In this document: in pieces, positions 34,637 to 45,300 of the stretch
Position numbering within the stretch: position 1 is the first letter of the stretch
Layout of the letters: every line of letters begins with the position of its first letter
Origin: CAZSDU01 sp964605775
GTDB lineage: Bacteria; Bacteroidota; Bacteroidia; Bacteroidales; FEN-979
Length of the DNA stretch: 64,000 nt
Assembly (NCBI GenBank): GCA_964605775.1
Contig: CAZSDU010000013.1
Span: forward strand, 10,064 to 74,063
Direction: 5' to 3'
Program-made: the position numbers and the translations under genes
Notes under the pieces: generated by a model
Told to the model about the DNA's origin: nothing
Seen by the model: only the letters and a program-made list of their open reading frames with translations
Database searches by the model: none

Positions 34637-36058
34637 TCAGCTTCGTTTGTTAGGTAATTCCAGACCATACTTTTTCAACTTGTCTTCCCTGCGCAGGAGG
34701 AATCCCAGGAATATAGCAGCTACACCCAGGCTGGCGAATACGAGCATCGGCACCGTATAATTGTACACCGCTGTGATATCACCATCCTGAATGGCTTTGG
34801 TCACACCGGGATTTACCGCTTCAATCACCACGCCGATCAGCCAGGGGAAGAACATCAGTCCGATATTCTGAATCCAGAAAACCAGGGCATAGGCGGATCC
34901 AAGATAGCGTTCCTCCACGATCTTGGGAACGGAAGGCCACATGGATGCCGGTACCAGGGAAAATGCAATTCCCAAAACGATGATGGCCACAATGGCAATG
35001 GCAATACTGTTGGGCATAAACGCAAAAGTGAGGTGAGCCAGGGTCAGTAAAACAGCTCCGAAAATCATAATGGTAGCGCCTTTCCCTTTTTTATCGAGAA
35101 AATATCCGATGATGGGGGTAAGCAAAATGGTTCCGATGGGCAGCAATCCTGAAATTTTCCCGGCAATGTGCGCATCCACCCCCAGTTTCGACTGCATCAT
35201 GTAAACCGCATATTTCAGAAAGGGAAAAACCCCTGAATAGAACAGCACACAAAGTAGTGAGATAAGCAGAAACCCGCGGTTGGTGATAATTTTCGCCAGG
35301 TCTTTCACATGGAATTCCTCAGTGGGATCGGCTCCGGTATCCGTAGCCCCAGTTTGCTTATCCAGTTTCCTGTCCATGAAAGTATAAATCAGGAAGGTCA
35401 GAAACCCAATGCTTACCAATGACACACCAAGGTAAATCGGATTCAGAATATTCCCTTCACGGATGCCGTTGACGACTCTTTCCCCGGCAATATCGGCAGA
35501 AAAGAAAAAAGCAATCGAAGCGCCTAAACGGGCTGTAGCCAGCTGCATTCCCATCGCCAGGGCCAGTTCCTTGCCTTTGAACCATTTGACGACTGTACGG
35601 GAAGTGGTTATCCCTGCCATCTCAACCCCGATACCGAAAATCCCGTAACCTATGGCAGCCAGTTTTGCAGTAGCCGGCATGGTAGTCCAAAAGGAATTGA
35701 AAAAATCGTATCCAAATCCCCCATTATAAAAATGGGGCGTCAGGGCATAAAGTTTGATCAAGCCGCCTCCGAGCATTACTACCGTAGCCGTAAGCCCGGT
35801 AAACCGTATGCCCATTTTATCGAGAATAATCCCTGAAATAATAAGAAATCCGAGGACGTTCAACATGTATTCCGAACCCGAGAAAAACCCATAATTACTT
35901 GGTGTCCAGGAATAGGGTTTGATCTCTAACAAAGATTCGAGGGGAGCGATCATGTCCACAAAATAATAAGCCGACAACATGGTCAGTGAAATCAAAGCCA
36001 AGGCCGTCCAGCGCAGAGGGGTGGAATCGCTCAGCAGTTTTTGTACTTTTTCATTCAT
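34637..36058 (-). CDS. MFS transporter (MFSD1-like)
   Basis: This 473-residue inner-membrane protein has about 12 hydrophobic segments, and an N-terminal DMIAPLESLLEI region. The inter-segment loops include ILDKMGIRFTG and a central cytoplasmic loop (RKLDKQTGATDTGADPTEE). The general arrangement resembles MFSD1-type transporters, some of which carry dipeptides, but the substrate here is unproven. The ATG at 36058 follows a -7 box and is preferred over a TTG at 36100. It has its own terminator. Confidence 0.85.
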   Translation of the reverse strand: MNEKVQKLLSDSTPLRWTALALISLTMLSAYYFVDMIAPLESLLEIKPYSWTPSNYGFFSGSEYMLNVLGFLIISGIILDKMGIRFTGLTATVVMLGGGLIKLYALTPHFYNGGFGYDFFNSFWTTMPATAKLAAIGYGIFGIGVEMAGITTSRTVVKWFKGKELALAMGMQLATARLGASIAFFFSADIAGERVVNGIREGNILNPIYLGVSLVSIGFLTFLIYTFMDRKLDKQTGATDTGADPTEEFHVKDLAKIITNRGFLLISLLCVLFYSGVFPFLKYAVYMMQSKLGVDAHIAGKISGLLPIGTILLTPIIGYFLDKKGKGATIMIFGAVLLTLAHLTFAFMPNSIAIAIVAIIVLGIAFSLVPASMWPSVPKIVEERYLGSAYALVFWIQNIGLMFFPWLIGVVIEAVNPGVTKAIQDGDITAVYNYTVPMLVFASLGVAAIFLGFLLRREDKLKKYGLELPNKRS

Positions 36059-36097
36059 ATCAGCAGGAATTAAATGTTTTGGTTTGGAAATGAACGA

Positions 36098-36105
36098 CAA
36101 AACTA
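36098..36105 (-). promoter_or_regulatory. -7 box TAGTTTTG for the MFS gene
   Basis: On the minus strand TAGTTTTG matches TAnnTTTG and ends 39 bases before the ATG at 36058. It also supports that the in-frame TTG at 36100 is not the start, because that codon falls within the box. Confidence 0.5.
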
Positions 36106-36170
36106 ATAATTATCTTTTTCCCTTGATGAGCATTTCTAATTAATATGTATTTTTATCCGGAAATATTTTT

Positions 36171-36860
36171 ATGGCTGTCCTGATCGTCGCCGCTACCGCA
36201 TTTGAAATTCGCCCCACCCTTGGCCACATGGCTTTCCTGGGAAAGGAAAGCGAATCTCTCCTGCATTACAGGTTCAGGTCCATGTCCGTGGATGTGCTCA
36301 TTCCCGGTATAGGCATGATGCAAACCGCTTTCCATCTCGGTAAAACCCTCGACCCCTCAACGTATTCCTTTGCCTTCAATGCAGGCATTGCCGGAACCTA
36401 TCATGACAGACTGAACATCGGAAGTGTGGTAAATGTAGTGGAAGAATGTATGCCTGAAATGTGCGCCGAAGACGGGGAAAAACTCATTTCCATGTTTGAA
36501 CTCGGCCTCATGGATCCTGATGCCTTTCCATACCGTTCTGGCAAACTCCATAATTTCCGTATCCCTCCCTTTTCATGCCTGGAAAATCTTGTCCGGGTGA
36601 AAGGGAATACGGTCAGCAAGGTCAACGGGGTTTCTGAAAGCATAAAAAAAACGATACGTTTTTTCCCTGCCGATGTGGAAAGCATGGAAGGGGCGGCATT
36701 CCTTTATGGATGTCTGACAGAAAGCATTCCCTGTGTGCAGATCCGATCAATTTCCAACCGGGTGGAAGAAAGGGATAAATCCAGATGGAATATTCCCCTT
36801 GCCTTGAAGAACCTGAATAAAGTGATGCTGGAATGGCTTCACGAGCTGGTGAGTGGGTGA
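36171..36860 (+). CDS. mqnB: futalosine hydrolase
   Basis: This 229-residue nucleosidase of the PNP/MTAN fold has VLIVAATAFEIRP, FNAGIAGTY, and DVESMEGAAFLYGC, typical of MqnB. It releases the base from (amino)futalosine to give dehypoxanthine futalosine in menaquinone synthesis. The last codons (GGTGAGTGGGTGA, including the TGA stop) are the exact inverse complement of a 13-base stretch at 38544-38556 inside the downstream fusion gene, so its C-terminus may have been rewritten by a repeat. The next gene starts 56 bases later. Confidence 0.9.
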   Translation: MAVLIVAATAFEIRPTLGHMAFLGKESESLLHYRFRSMSVDVLIPGIGMMQTAFHLGKTLDPSTYSFAFNAGIAGTYHDRLNIGSVVNVVEECMPEMCAEDGEKLISMFELGLMDPDAFPYRSGKLHNFRIPPFSCLENLVRVKGNTVSKVNGVSESIKKTIRFFPADVESMEGAAFLYGCLTESIPCVQIRSISNRVEERDKSRWNIPLALKNLNKVMLEWLHELVSG

Positions 36861-36919
36861 TGTAAATCGTAAATACTGCCGGCAGGCAGGCGTAAATCGT
36901 AAATCGTAAATCGTAAATG
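36848..36919. repeat. composite repeat covering mqnB stop, spacer and mqnD start
   Basis: Order: GGTGAGTGGGTGA (mqnB end), one GTAAATC unit (36862-36868), the palindrome CTGCCGGCAG (36876-36885) with GGCAGG copies, then four consecutive 7-nt units at 36892, 36899, 36906 and 36913 (the last one GTAAATG). The mqnD ATG is the end of the fourth unit. No other function for this spacer was seen. Confidence 0.8.
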
Positions 36920-39124
36920 ATAAAATTGTCCTTTTCTCCCTGTCCCAACGACACCTTCATCTTTTATGCCATGGTGCATGGCAAGGTGGATACCGAAGGG
37001 ATTGATTTCGATTATTCCATGGAGGATGTGGAGTGCCTTAACCATAAGGCATTCAGGGCAGAACCGGAGATGTGTAAAGTCAGTTATCACACTTATCTTT
37101 ATCTTACCTCACGATATGCCCTTCTGGATTGCGGAAGTGCACTGGGTTATGGCAACGGCCCCCTGCTGATTGGCTCCCGGGCATATACTGTGTCAGAAAT
37201 AGATAACCTGAAGATTGCTGTTCCAGGACCATACACTACTGCCCATTTATTGTTCCGGCTTGCCTTTCCGAAAGCCGAGAAGAAACAATTCATGATTTTT
37301 TCCGATATCGAGGATGCCATTCTCAGCGGAGAAACGGATGCCGGGATCATCATTCATGAAAACCGGTTTACCTTCGAGAAGAAAGGGCTGACTAAAATCA
37401 TGGACCTGGGAAGTTACTGGGAAAATCTCACCCACTGCCCCATCCCGCTGGGCGGTATCGTGGTCAGGAAGAGCCTGGGTGAAGACAGGATCAGGGCGCT
37501 GGAACGCATCCTTCACCGCAGTATCTTATATGCCATGGCTCATCCGGAAGAAACCATGGAGTTTGTCAGAAAGCATGCCCGGGAAATGGACGAAGAAGTC
37601 ATGCGGAAGCACATCGGGCTCTTTGTGAATGACTTCAGTCTGAGCCTGGGAAAAGCCGGGAGAAATGCCGTTAACCAATTATTTGAAATGGCCAGAAAAA
37701 CAGGAATCATTGAATTTACCAATGAAGTATCTACGCCTGCCGGCCAAGAAGGATTGACGATTGAAAACATATTGAAAGAGGCGCTTGAACAGGGTTACCT
37801 GCGTAAGGAGGACACGGCAGTGATCTTTTATGATCTTGATTTTCTCAGCTCGAGGATGAAAGAACTTCAGCGCGTTTTTCCGGCCTCTGCCCTGCATGCC
37901 CTGGCCATCAAGGCCAATCCCCTGGTCCGTATCCTTGAATTCAGCCGCAAGCTGGGAATGGGCGTTGAAGCCGCTTCCATGGGTGAAGTTCACCTGGCGC
38001 TGAAATGCGGATATCCTCCGGGAAGCATCGTGTTTGATTCCCCGGTGAAAACCATAGCCGAGTTGGAATTTGCCCTTGACAAAGGCATCCGTATCAATGT
38101 GGATAACCTTTCGGAACTCGCGCGCATATCGCGGATCCTGCCACTCATAACGGCTTCAGGAAGCATCGGCATCCGGATCAACCCACAGGTGGGAACAGGA
38201 AGCATTCTTGAGTCTAGCGTAGCCGGCGAATATTCCAAATTCGGCGTACCCATTAACACAAGAAAAAAGGAATTGCTGAAGGCCTTTGCAAGCTATCCCT
38301 GGTTGAGTGGCGTTCATCTGCATGTCGGTTCCCAGGGCTGTCCGATAGAATTACTGGTAAACGGCATTGGTGTTTTGTATGATTTTGTTTTGGAGGTAAA
38401 TGAAATGCGCCGTAAACTAGGGATCCCTCCGGTTAATATTTTTGACATCGGGGGAGGACTGCCGGTTTCATACCATCATGATAAAACCCCACCATCCATG
38501 ATGGAATATGTCGGGGCAATCCGGCAAAGAGCCCCGGAACTATTCACCCACTCACCCTCTCACCACCTCACCACCTCACCAGCTTTCAAGCTTATCACCG
38601 AATTCGGTCGCTGGATATATACCCATGCCGGCTGGACTGTCAGCCGTGTCGAATATGTCAAACACGACCCGGGAATCAATACCGCCATGATCCATGTCGG
38701 AGCCGATTTATTTGTGCGCGAATGTTTAAATCCGAAGGATTGGCAGCATGAATACAGCGTGTACGATAAAAATGGAAATTCAAAGATGCAGGATACAACT
38801 TGCTTACCTGATAAGCAGGGATGCAGGATACAAGATACAAGATTGCAGATTTTAAATCGAAAATCGAAAATCGAAAATCGAAAATCGTACAACCTGGCAG
38901 GTCCCTTGTGTTTTTCGGGGGATATTTTAGCCAAGGGCGTCCTGTTGCCTGAAGTGGAAGAAGGCGATTACATTGTCATTCACGACAGCGGAAGCTACAC
39001 CTTCAGCATGTGGTCGCGGTATAACAGCCGGCAGACCCCAAGGATCCTTGGTTACCGTGGAAAACGGTTCGAAATTCTCAGGGAAAGGGAAAGTCCTGAA
39101 GATACTGCAAGGTTTTGGGAATGA
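36917..39124 (+). CDS. mqnD: fusion: MqnD (1,4-dihydroxy-6-naphthoate synthase) + PLP decarboxylase of the DapDC/LysA-like fold
   Basis: This 735-residue open frame joins two enzymes. Residues 1-~272 match MqnD (FSPCPNDTFIFYAMVHGKV, AVPGPYTTAHLL, HCPIPLGGIVVRK), which makes dihydroxynaphthoate in the futalosine route. From ~285 on it is an alanine-racemase-fold decarboxylase like diaminopimelate or carboxynorspermidine decarboxylase. The marks are FYDLDFL, PLP Lys332 in LAIKANP, VHLHVGSQG, DIGGGLPVSYHH, EFGRW, and Cys665 in GPLCFSGD. The junction contains GCCTGCCGGCC (37736-37746). The decarboxylase half carries two in-frame low-complexity stretches (residues ~544-555 and ~622-657). Whether one long protein is made or the fusion arose by loss of a stop is open. 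Confidence 0.85.
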   Translation: MIKLSFSPCPNDTFIFYAMVHGKVDTEGIDFDYSMEDVECLNHKAFRAEPEMCKVSYHTYLYLTSRYALLDCGSALGYGNGPLLIGSRAYTVSEIDNLKIAVPGPYTTAHLLFRLAFPKAEKKQFMIFSDIEDAILSGETDAGIIIHENRFTFEKKGLTKIMDLGSYWENLTHCPIPLGGIVVRKSLGEDRIRALERILHRSILYAMAHPEETMEFVRKHAREMDEEVMRKHIGLFVNDFSLSLGKAGRNAVNQLFEMARKTGIIEFTNEVSTPAGQEGLTIENILKEALEQGYLRKEDTAVIFYDLDFLSSRMKELQRVFPASALHALAIKANPLVRILEFSRKLGMGVEAASMGEVHLALKCGYPPGSIVFDSPVKTIAELEFALDKGIRINVDNLSELARISRILPLITASGSIGIRINPQVGTGSILESSVAGEYSKFGVPINTRKKELLKAFASYPWLSGVHLHVGSQGCPIELLVNGIGVLYDFVLEVNEMRRKLGIPPVNIFDIGGGLPVSYHHDKTPPSMMEYVGAIRQRAPELFTHSPSHHLTTSPAFKLITEFGRWIYTHAGWTVSRVEYVKHDPGINTAMIHVGADLFVRECLNPKDWQHEYSVYDKNGNSKMQDTTCLPDKQGCRIQDTRLQILNRKSKIENRKSYNLAGPLCFSGDILAKGVLLPEVEEGDYIVIHDSGSYTFSMWSRYNSRQTPRILGYRGKRFEILRERESPEDTARFWE
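38545..38581. repeat. CTCACC-type tandem repeat inside the fusion gene
   Basis: A 37-base run of CACC/CTCACC units, in frame, encodes THSPSHHLTTSP between ...APELF and AFKLITEFGRW. The encoded string is unlike the flanking conserved sequence and reads as an insertion. Confidence 0.75.
38779..38888. repeat. GATGCAGGATACA / ATCGAAA composite repeat inside the fusion gene
   Basis: The stretch holds GATGCAGGATACAA twice (38785 and 38821), an inverted pair around TGCTTACCTGATAAGCA, GATACAAGATACAAG, and five ATCGAAA-type units at 38856-38887. It stays in frame and places ~36 residues between ...VYDKNG and AGPLCFSGD, a conserved catalytic segment. Confidence 0.8.
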
Positions 39125-39164
39125 CCGGGTGACAGTATCCCTCAAAAAAAAAAAAAAATTTGAA

Positions 39165-39198
39165 TTTTGTCAATCGAAAAAATATATTATTAACTTTA
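39165..39198 (+). promoter_or_regulatory. possible promoter of the 2283-residue giant
   Basis: TTTG (39165-39168) and TAACTTTA (39191-39198) are 22 bases apart; the -7 box differs from TAnnTTTG at the last base. A run of 14 A lies just upstream at 39144-39157. The leader to the ATG at 39316 would be about 115 bases. Confidence 0.35.
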
Positions 39199-39315
39199 CC
39201 GTGCATTTATTCATAATATCTTCTCGGATGCCTCAAAATTCACGTAAATGCTAAGAAAAAATAACCATAAATATTAAAACCAAGAATGAGTAATTATTAA
39301 TTAACAAAACAAACC

Positions 39316-42300
39316 ATGAGAAAAATTGTACTTCTAGTGATTGCTGCTTTCATGCTGAGCAGTATTTCATGGGCACAGTTAACCGGGGTGAAAACCATTC
39401 CCGGGAGCTATGCCACGATCGAAGCCGCCATAACAGCCCTGAATGCCCAGGGTGTCGGAGCGGGAGGGGTGACCTTCAATGTCGCCGCGAACCATGTCGA
39501 AACATTTACCACGCCGACTGCCGGCTATATCACAACCAATACCGGCACTTCAGCGAACCAGATCATTTTTCAGAAATCCGGCGCAGGTAACAACCCTAAG
39601 ATCACTGCCGGGGTGGGAACCGGAACCCTGGATGCCATCATCTGTTTCAATGGGGTTCAATACATCACCTTCGATGGTATTGATGTTGCGGAAAACGTTC
39701 TGAATACTACAGCCACGACAGAAATGGAATGGGGTTACGCCCTGCTGAAAGTATCGGGGACACAGGGTTCCCAAAATATTACCATTAAAAATTGTACCAT
39801 CTCCCTGCTGCAAACCTATACGGCCACTTACGGGATTTATGCCAATAACCACACTACTACGGTCACCACGCAGTTGACGGTGACCGACGTAGCCGGACAG
39901 AATTCCTACAATAAATTCTACGGCAACACCATTACCTCTTGCTACAACGGAATTTATCTGAGTGGCCGTGCCGATGTCACCCCTTTTACCTATTACGACC
40001 AGAACAATGACATCGGATCTGTAACTGGCAATACCTTTACAAACTTTGCCGGAGGATCATCTACTGCTTATGTCATTTATGTGGCTTATCAGAATAACCT
40101 GGCCGTTGCCAAAAATAGCATCAACGGAGGAACAGGTTCCACAGGAGCCATTTATGGCATCTATGGAGGCACCGCCACCAATGCCAATGCAAGTATTTTC
40201 AATAATACCATCACCCTGACCAGTGGAGGAACGACCGGATACCTTTATGGAATTTATAATTCCGGGATAGGGACAGGCGGCACTACCAATACCCTTACCA
40301 TCAATGACAATACCATCCAGAACTGTACTTATCCTACTGCTACTTCTGCTTATTTTTATGGAATTTATAATGCAGCCACCGCTTTCACCATCAATTTCTA
40401 CGGGAATACGGTGAATAACAATGTGATCGGAGGAAGTTCCTATATGTATCTCAGCTATACCACTTCTGTTTCCGGAGGATACTGCAATGTCTATAACAAT
40501 ACGATCACAAATAACCAGCGGACAGGCAATGCAGCCACCTGTTACATCTACGGATTATACGTTGTAGGTAGCGGCAATACCTCCATTCATGACAATACCA
40601 TCAGCGGGAATGCCGTGACCGGAATAACAGGTTACGCTGCTTACGTTTACAGCCTTTATTGTTCCAATTCGGCTTCTTCACAAATGGTTTATAATAACAC
40701 GATTTTCAATCAATCGGTTACTACGTCTTACACCTCAGCCTCAGCAGTTTACGGAATTTATTCCTATCCTGCCGCCGCCGGTGCCGCTACCAATGCCCTC
40801 TATAACAATAATGTCCATGACCTGACCATCACCAACTCTTCTTCCGGGTATGGTTATATCTATGGCATCTATGGCTATTACATGGGGAATAATTATTCCA
40901 ATACCCTTTATAATATCACCGTCAGCAGCGCCACCGGTTATGGTTACGGCTACGGGTATTATATCGGAGGCGCCGGTATATTCAATGTGTATAAAAATAA
41001 GCTGTATAACGTATCCATGGCCGGAACATCCGGTTATTATTACGGGATGTACGTCACATCCCCTACGACCGCTTATATTCACAACAACTATATCAGCGAT
41101 CTGAAAACACCTGCTTCCACCAGCGCCAGCGGTCTTCATGGAATCTATGTCGCTTCCGGAACCACTGTGAATCTTTATTACAATACCATTTACCTGAATT
41201 GCACCAACAGTTCTACCGCCGCGTTTTTCTCAGATGCCATCTACATAGCCACGGGTACAACTTCAGAGCTCCGGAACAACATCGCGATCAACCTTTCTAC
41301 TGCTCCCGGAAGTGGGACTTACATTGCTGCCGCTTACCGCAGAAGCTCTACCACGCTTACTTCCTACAACGCAGCATCCAACAACAACGACTTCTATGCC
41401 GGGACACCCAGCATCAACAACCTGATCTTCTACGACGGGACCAACAGCATTCAGACCATGGCTGCTTATAAAACCTTGGTTTCACCCAGGGATGCATCCT
41501 CTGTTACGGAATTGCCTCCCTTTGTTAATGTTGCCACAACGCCTTATGACCTTCACCTCCAGACTACCATTCCGACCCAATGCGAAAGCGGCGGTTCTGT
41601 TGTATCAACCCCGGCCATCACCGTGGATTATGACAACCATGCCCGTTATCCCAACGCCGGATATCCTGATAATCCCCTTTCGCCCGCCACTGCCCCTGAT
41701 ATCGGCGCGGATGAATTTGCAGGACGATTGCTGGATATTTCGCCTCCGGTGATCACGTTTACTCCATTTTTAAATACTTCTTCGCTTTCAGCGAGGACAT
41801 TGACCACCACCATCACCGACCAGACCGGTGTACCGACCACTTTGCCGGGAATGCCGAGGTTGTACTGGAGGATCAATGCCGGTGCATGGAACAGCGTTCC
41901 TGCAAGCTGGGTCAGCGGAAGCACCTATACCTTTACTTTTGGAGCGGGTGCTGTTTTGAATGATGTCATCTCCTATTATATCGTTGCCCAGGACGTTGTT
42001 GCACCACCGAATATCGGCGCCAATCCTGCTGCAGGAGCAGCAGGGTTTACGGCCAATCCGCCGGCCTGCAGCACTCCGCCAACAACACCTTATTCCTACA
42101 CGGTGGTCGGAACCATCTGCGGCAATAAAACCATTGGAACCGGTGGTGATTACGCCACCCTGACCGAGGCCGCAACTGCCCTGAACAACAACGAAATGAC
42201 CTGCCCGGTGGTTTGGACCATCCTTTCCACCTACAGCTCGGCAGGAGAAACTTTCCCGATTGTAATCAATGCCAATCCCGGTTCCAGTTCAGTGAACACC

Positions 42301-45300
42301 CTTACCATCAAGCCAAATACCGGAGTCACTGCTTCCATCTCCGGAGATTCACCGAGCGCTCCGGTTATTGCCGTCTTGAACAGTTATACGATTATTGACG
42401 GCTCTAACACTTCCTCCGGAACAACCCGGGATTTGACCATCACCAATACTTCTGCCACTTCTCCCCAGGTTGTTTTCATCGGATCTAACGGTACCGTGCC
42501 TGTTACAAATGTTACCTTGAAGAATACGGTTATTGTTAATGGAGTGAATACCTCTTCCGCTGTAATAATAAGAGATATTGCCGGTACCGGGGGATATTTC
42601 AATAACATCACCATTCAGAACAACAGCATCCAGAAAGCATATTATGCCATTTTCTGCGTTGCTGCAACTGAATCTGGTAATGGAAGCGGAACCCTGATCA
42701 CGGGAAACCTCATGAATTCCACCGGTGCCGATGCCCTTCTGGGTAACGGAGTTTATGCCCAGGGGGTTGACGGTATCACCGTAAGCGATAATTTAATTGG
42801 AAATATCACACAGGGAAGCTATACCTTTTTACCTACCGGAATCTGGTTTGCCACTGATACGAAAAACGGTATCATCTCTGGAAATGTTATTTCAAACATT
42901 GCCTATACCGGCACCAGTTCTTATTCAGCCAGGGGTATTGTTATCTCCACCGCCGTCATTAATGCAAACATTGACATTCTTAATAACAAGATTACTGGCC
43001 TTTCAGCTTCCGGCAGCACCCAACCCTATGGGATTTACGTCTTTTCTACCATGTCGGGAGTCAGGGTCGAGAACAATGAAGTGGGAGCAATACTCAACAG
43101 CAAAACCGGCGGTTATGGTGCAAGAGGTATCTATATTGCGACCGGGTTGGCATCTAGTGCCGTCAGGGTGATAAACAATGCTGTATATGATGTTAAATGC
43201 ACAGGCGATGCAAGTCAGACATACTGGGGCATCGGGATCGGTACTGACGGGGCTACAGGAGGTGTCATTATTAATAACAATTCTGTTTACTTATCAGGAT
43301 CCTATGCCGGTTATAATGCAGCAACAATTTCTGCTGCACTTTATTTGGGCAGTCCAGCTACAGCCATTGATGTTCGTAACAATATGCTGATGAATACTTA
43401 TGACAACACTGCCAGTACGACCGATAAATCTTATGCCATTTACAATGCCGCTGCCAATACTGCCTTTGTTCCCATCAACTATAACGATTACTATGTTTCC
43501 GGGACCCCGGGCGTACTGGGTTATCAGGGAGCAGATGTCACCACCCTGGCAGCATGGAAAATTGCCACGGGACAAGACGCCAACTCCCTCAACAATGACC
43601 CCCTGTTCACTTCCACCACCAATTTGCTTCCAACCACCACGGGGATGAACAATGCAGGGGTTTACCTGGCCTTGGTACCCAAGGATATCCTCGGAGTCAA
43701 CCGCAGTAACCCTCCGGATATGGGCGCTTATGAATATGCTCCCGATCCCGTTGTGGTAACCATAGCTGCCACCGCACTGACGGCCAATACCGCCACCCTC
43801 AACGGAACGGTCATGGCCAACGGCCTCAACCTTAACACCTGGTTTGATTATGGCTTGGACAATACTTATGGAACCAGTCTGGCTGGTGTACCCGCAACCG
43901 TCTCGGGATCCACTGTCACTCCCATCTCCCTTGCCATCAGCGGTCTTCAGCCCAATACAACTTATCACTTCAGGGCACGTGCCGTCGGTACGATCACTGC
44001 TTACGGTTCGGATCTGACCTTTACGACTCCGGCCCTGCCACCAACGGTTGTTACCACTGCAGCAACAGGGGTTACCACAACTGCTGCCACGCTCAACGGA
44101 ACCGTCAATGCCAACGATGCCTCCACTGCGGTTACTTTTGAATATGGACCAACTACCTTATATGGTTCATTTGCCGCCGGTGTGCCTCCGACTGTGACAG
44201 GAACAAGCGTTACCCCATGCAGCGCTGCTATTTCCGGCTTGCAACCCAATACCCTTTATCATTACCGTATTGTCGGGACCAACTCCGGTGGAACATCCAA
44301 TGGCAACGACATGACCTTTACCACAGCAGCAGCGCCTCCGATTGTAGTCACCAACCCGGCTTCCAACATCGGTACCACTTCTGCTACCCTGAACGGCAGC
44401 GTTACTGCCCTCAATGCTTCCACTACGGTAACCTTCCAATATGGTCTGACCCTGGCTTATGAATTACCCCCTGTTGCCGGTGTACCCTCACCCGTAACCG
44501 GAAATGTGGCCACGGCAGTATCTGCCAACCTGGTTGGTTTATTGACCAACACTACTTACCACTTCCGTTGTGTTGGCGTGAATGCCGGTGGAACCACTTA
44601 TGGCGCTGACCAGACCTTCCTGAGCGGATGTCCTCCTGTTGGTCCTGCCGGGCCTATCACCGGATCTACCAGTGTTTGTACCAACAGCACAGGCATGGTT
44701 TATACGGTAGCCCCGATCACCAATGCGGTTGGTTACGTCTGGGGCGTCCCAACGGGCGCAGTCATCACTGCCGGTGCCAATACCAACAGCATAACAGTGA
44801 CTTTTGGCTCTAATTCAGGCAATGTTTCAGTTTACGGAACCGGTCCTTGCGGAGATGGAACCCCTTCAAGTCTCGCCGTCGTCGTTAACCCACTACCAGT
44901 TCCTACGATTATGGGTCCGGCCTCTGCTTGCCAGGGAACCAATACCAATGTTTATAACACTGAAGCTGGAATGACCGGTTATGTCTGGACCGTTTCAGCC
45001 GGAGGCGTCATCACTGCAGGTGCAGGCACCAATGCTATCACTGTACAGTGGAATAACACAGGAGCCCAGACTGTTACCGTGAATTACATCAATGGCAACG
45101 GTTGTACCGCTCCCGCCCCCACTTCTTATGCAGTCACCGTGAATGCTGCTCCGGTTCCGACCATTACCGGGCCTACCAGCATGTGCGTTAATTCTGGCTA
45201 TTTCGATTATTACACTCAGGGAGGAATGACCGGCTATGTCTGGACCGTTTCTTCAGGAGGCACCATCACCTTCGGACAAGGTACCAGCCAAATCCAGGTA

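Noticed and set aside
36862..36919. CRISPR array
   Set aside because: GTAAATC units are 7 bases long and contiguous, without spacers; no cas genes are present.
38500..38900. Pseudogene or frameshift in the decarboxylase half
   Set aside because: The frame is open throughout and conserved motifs on both sides of the odd stretches are in the same frame.
39144..39157. Phase-variable poly-A tract
   Set aside because: Fourteen A lie upstream of a possible promoter, but no link to expression can be shown and such tracts are common in A/T-rich leaders.
43294..43968. 224-residue minus-strand open frame within the giant
   Set aside because: It is a shadow of the repeat-rich beta-helix coding region.
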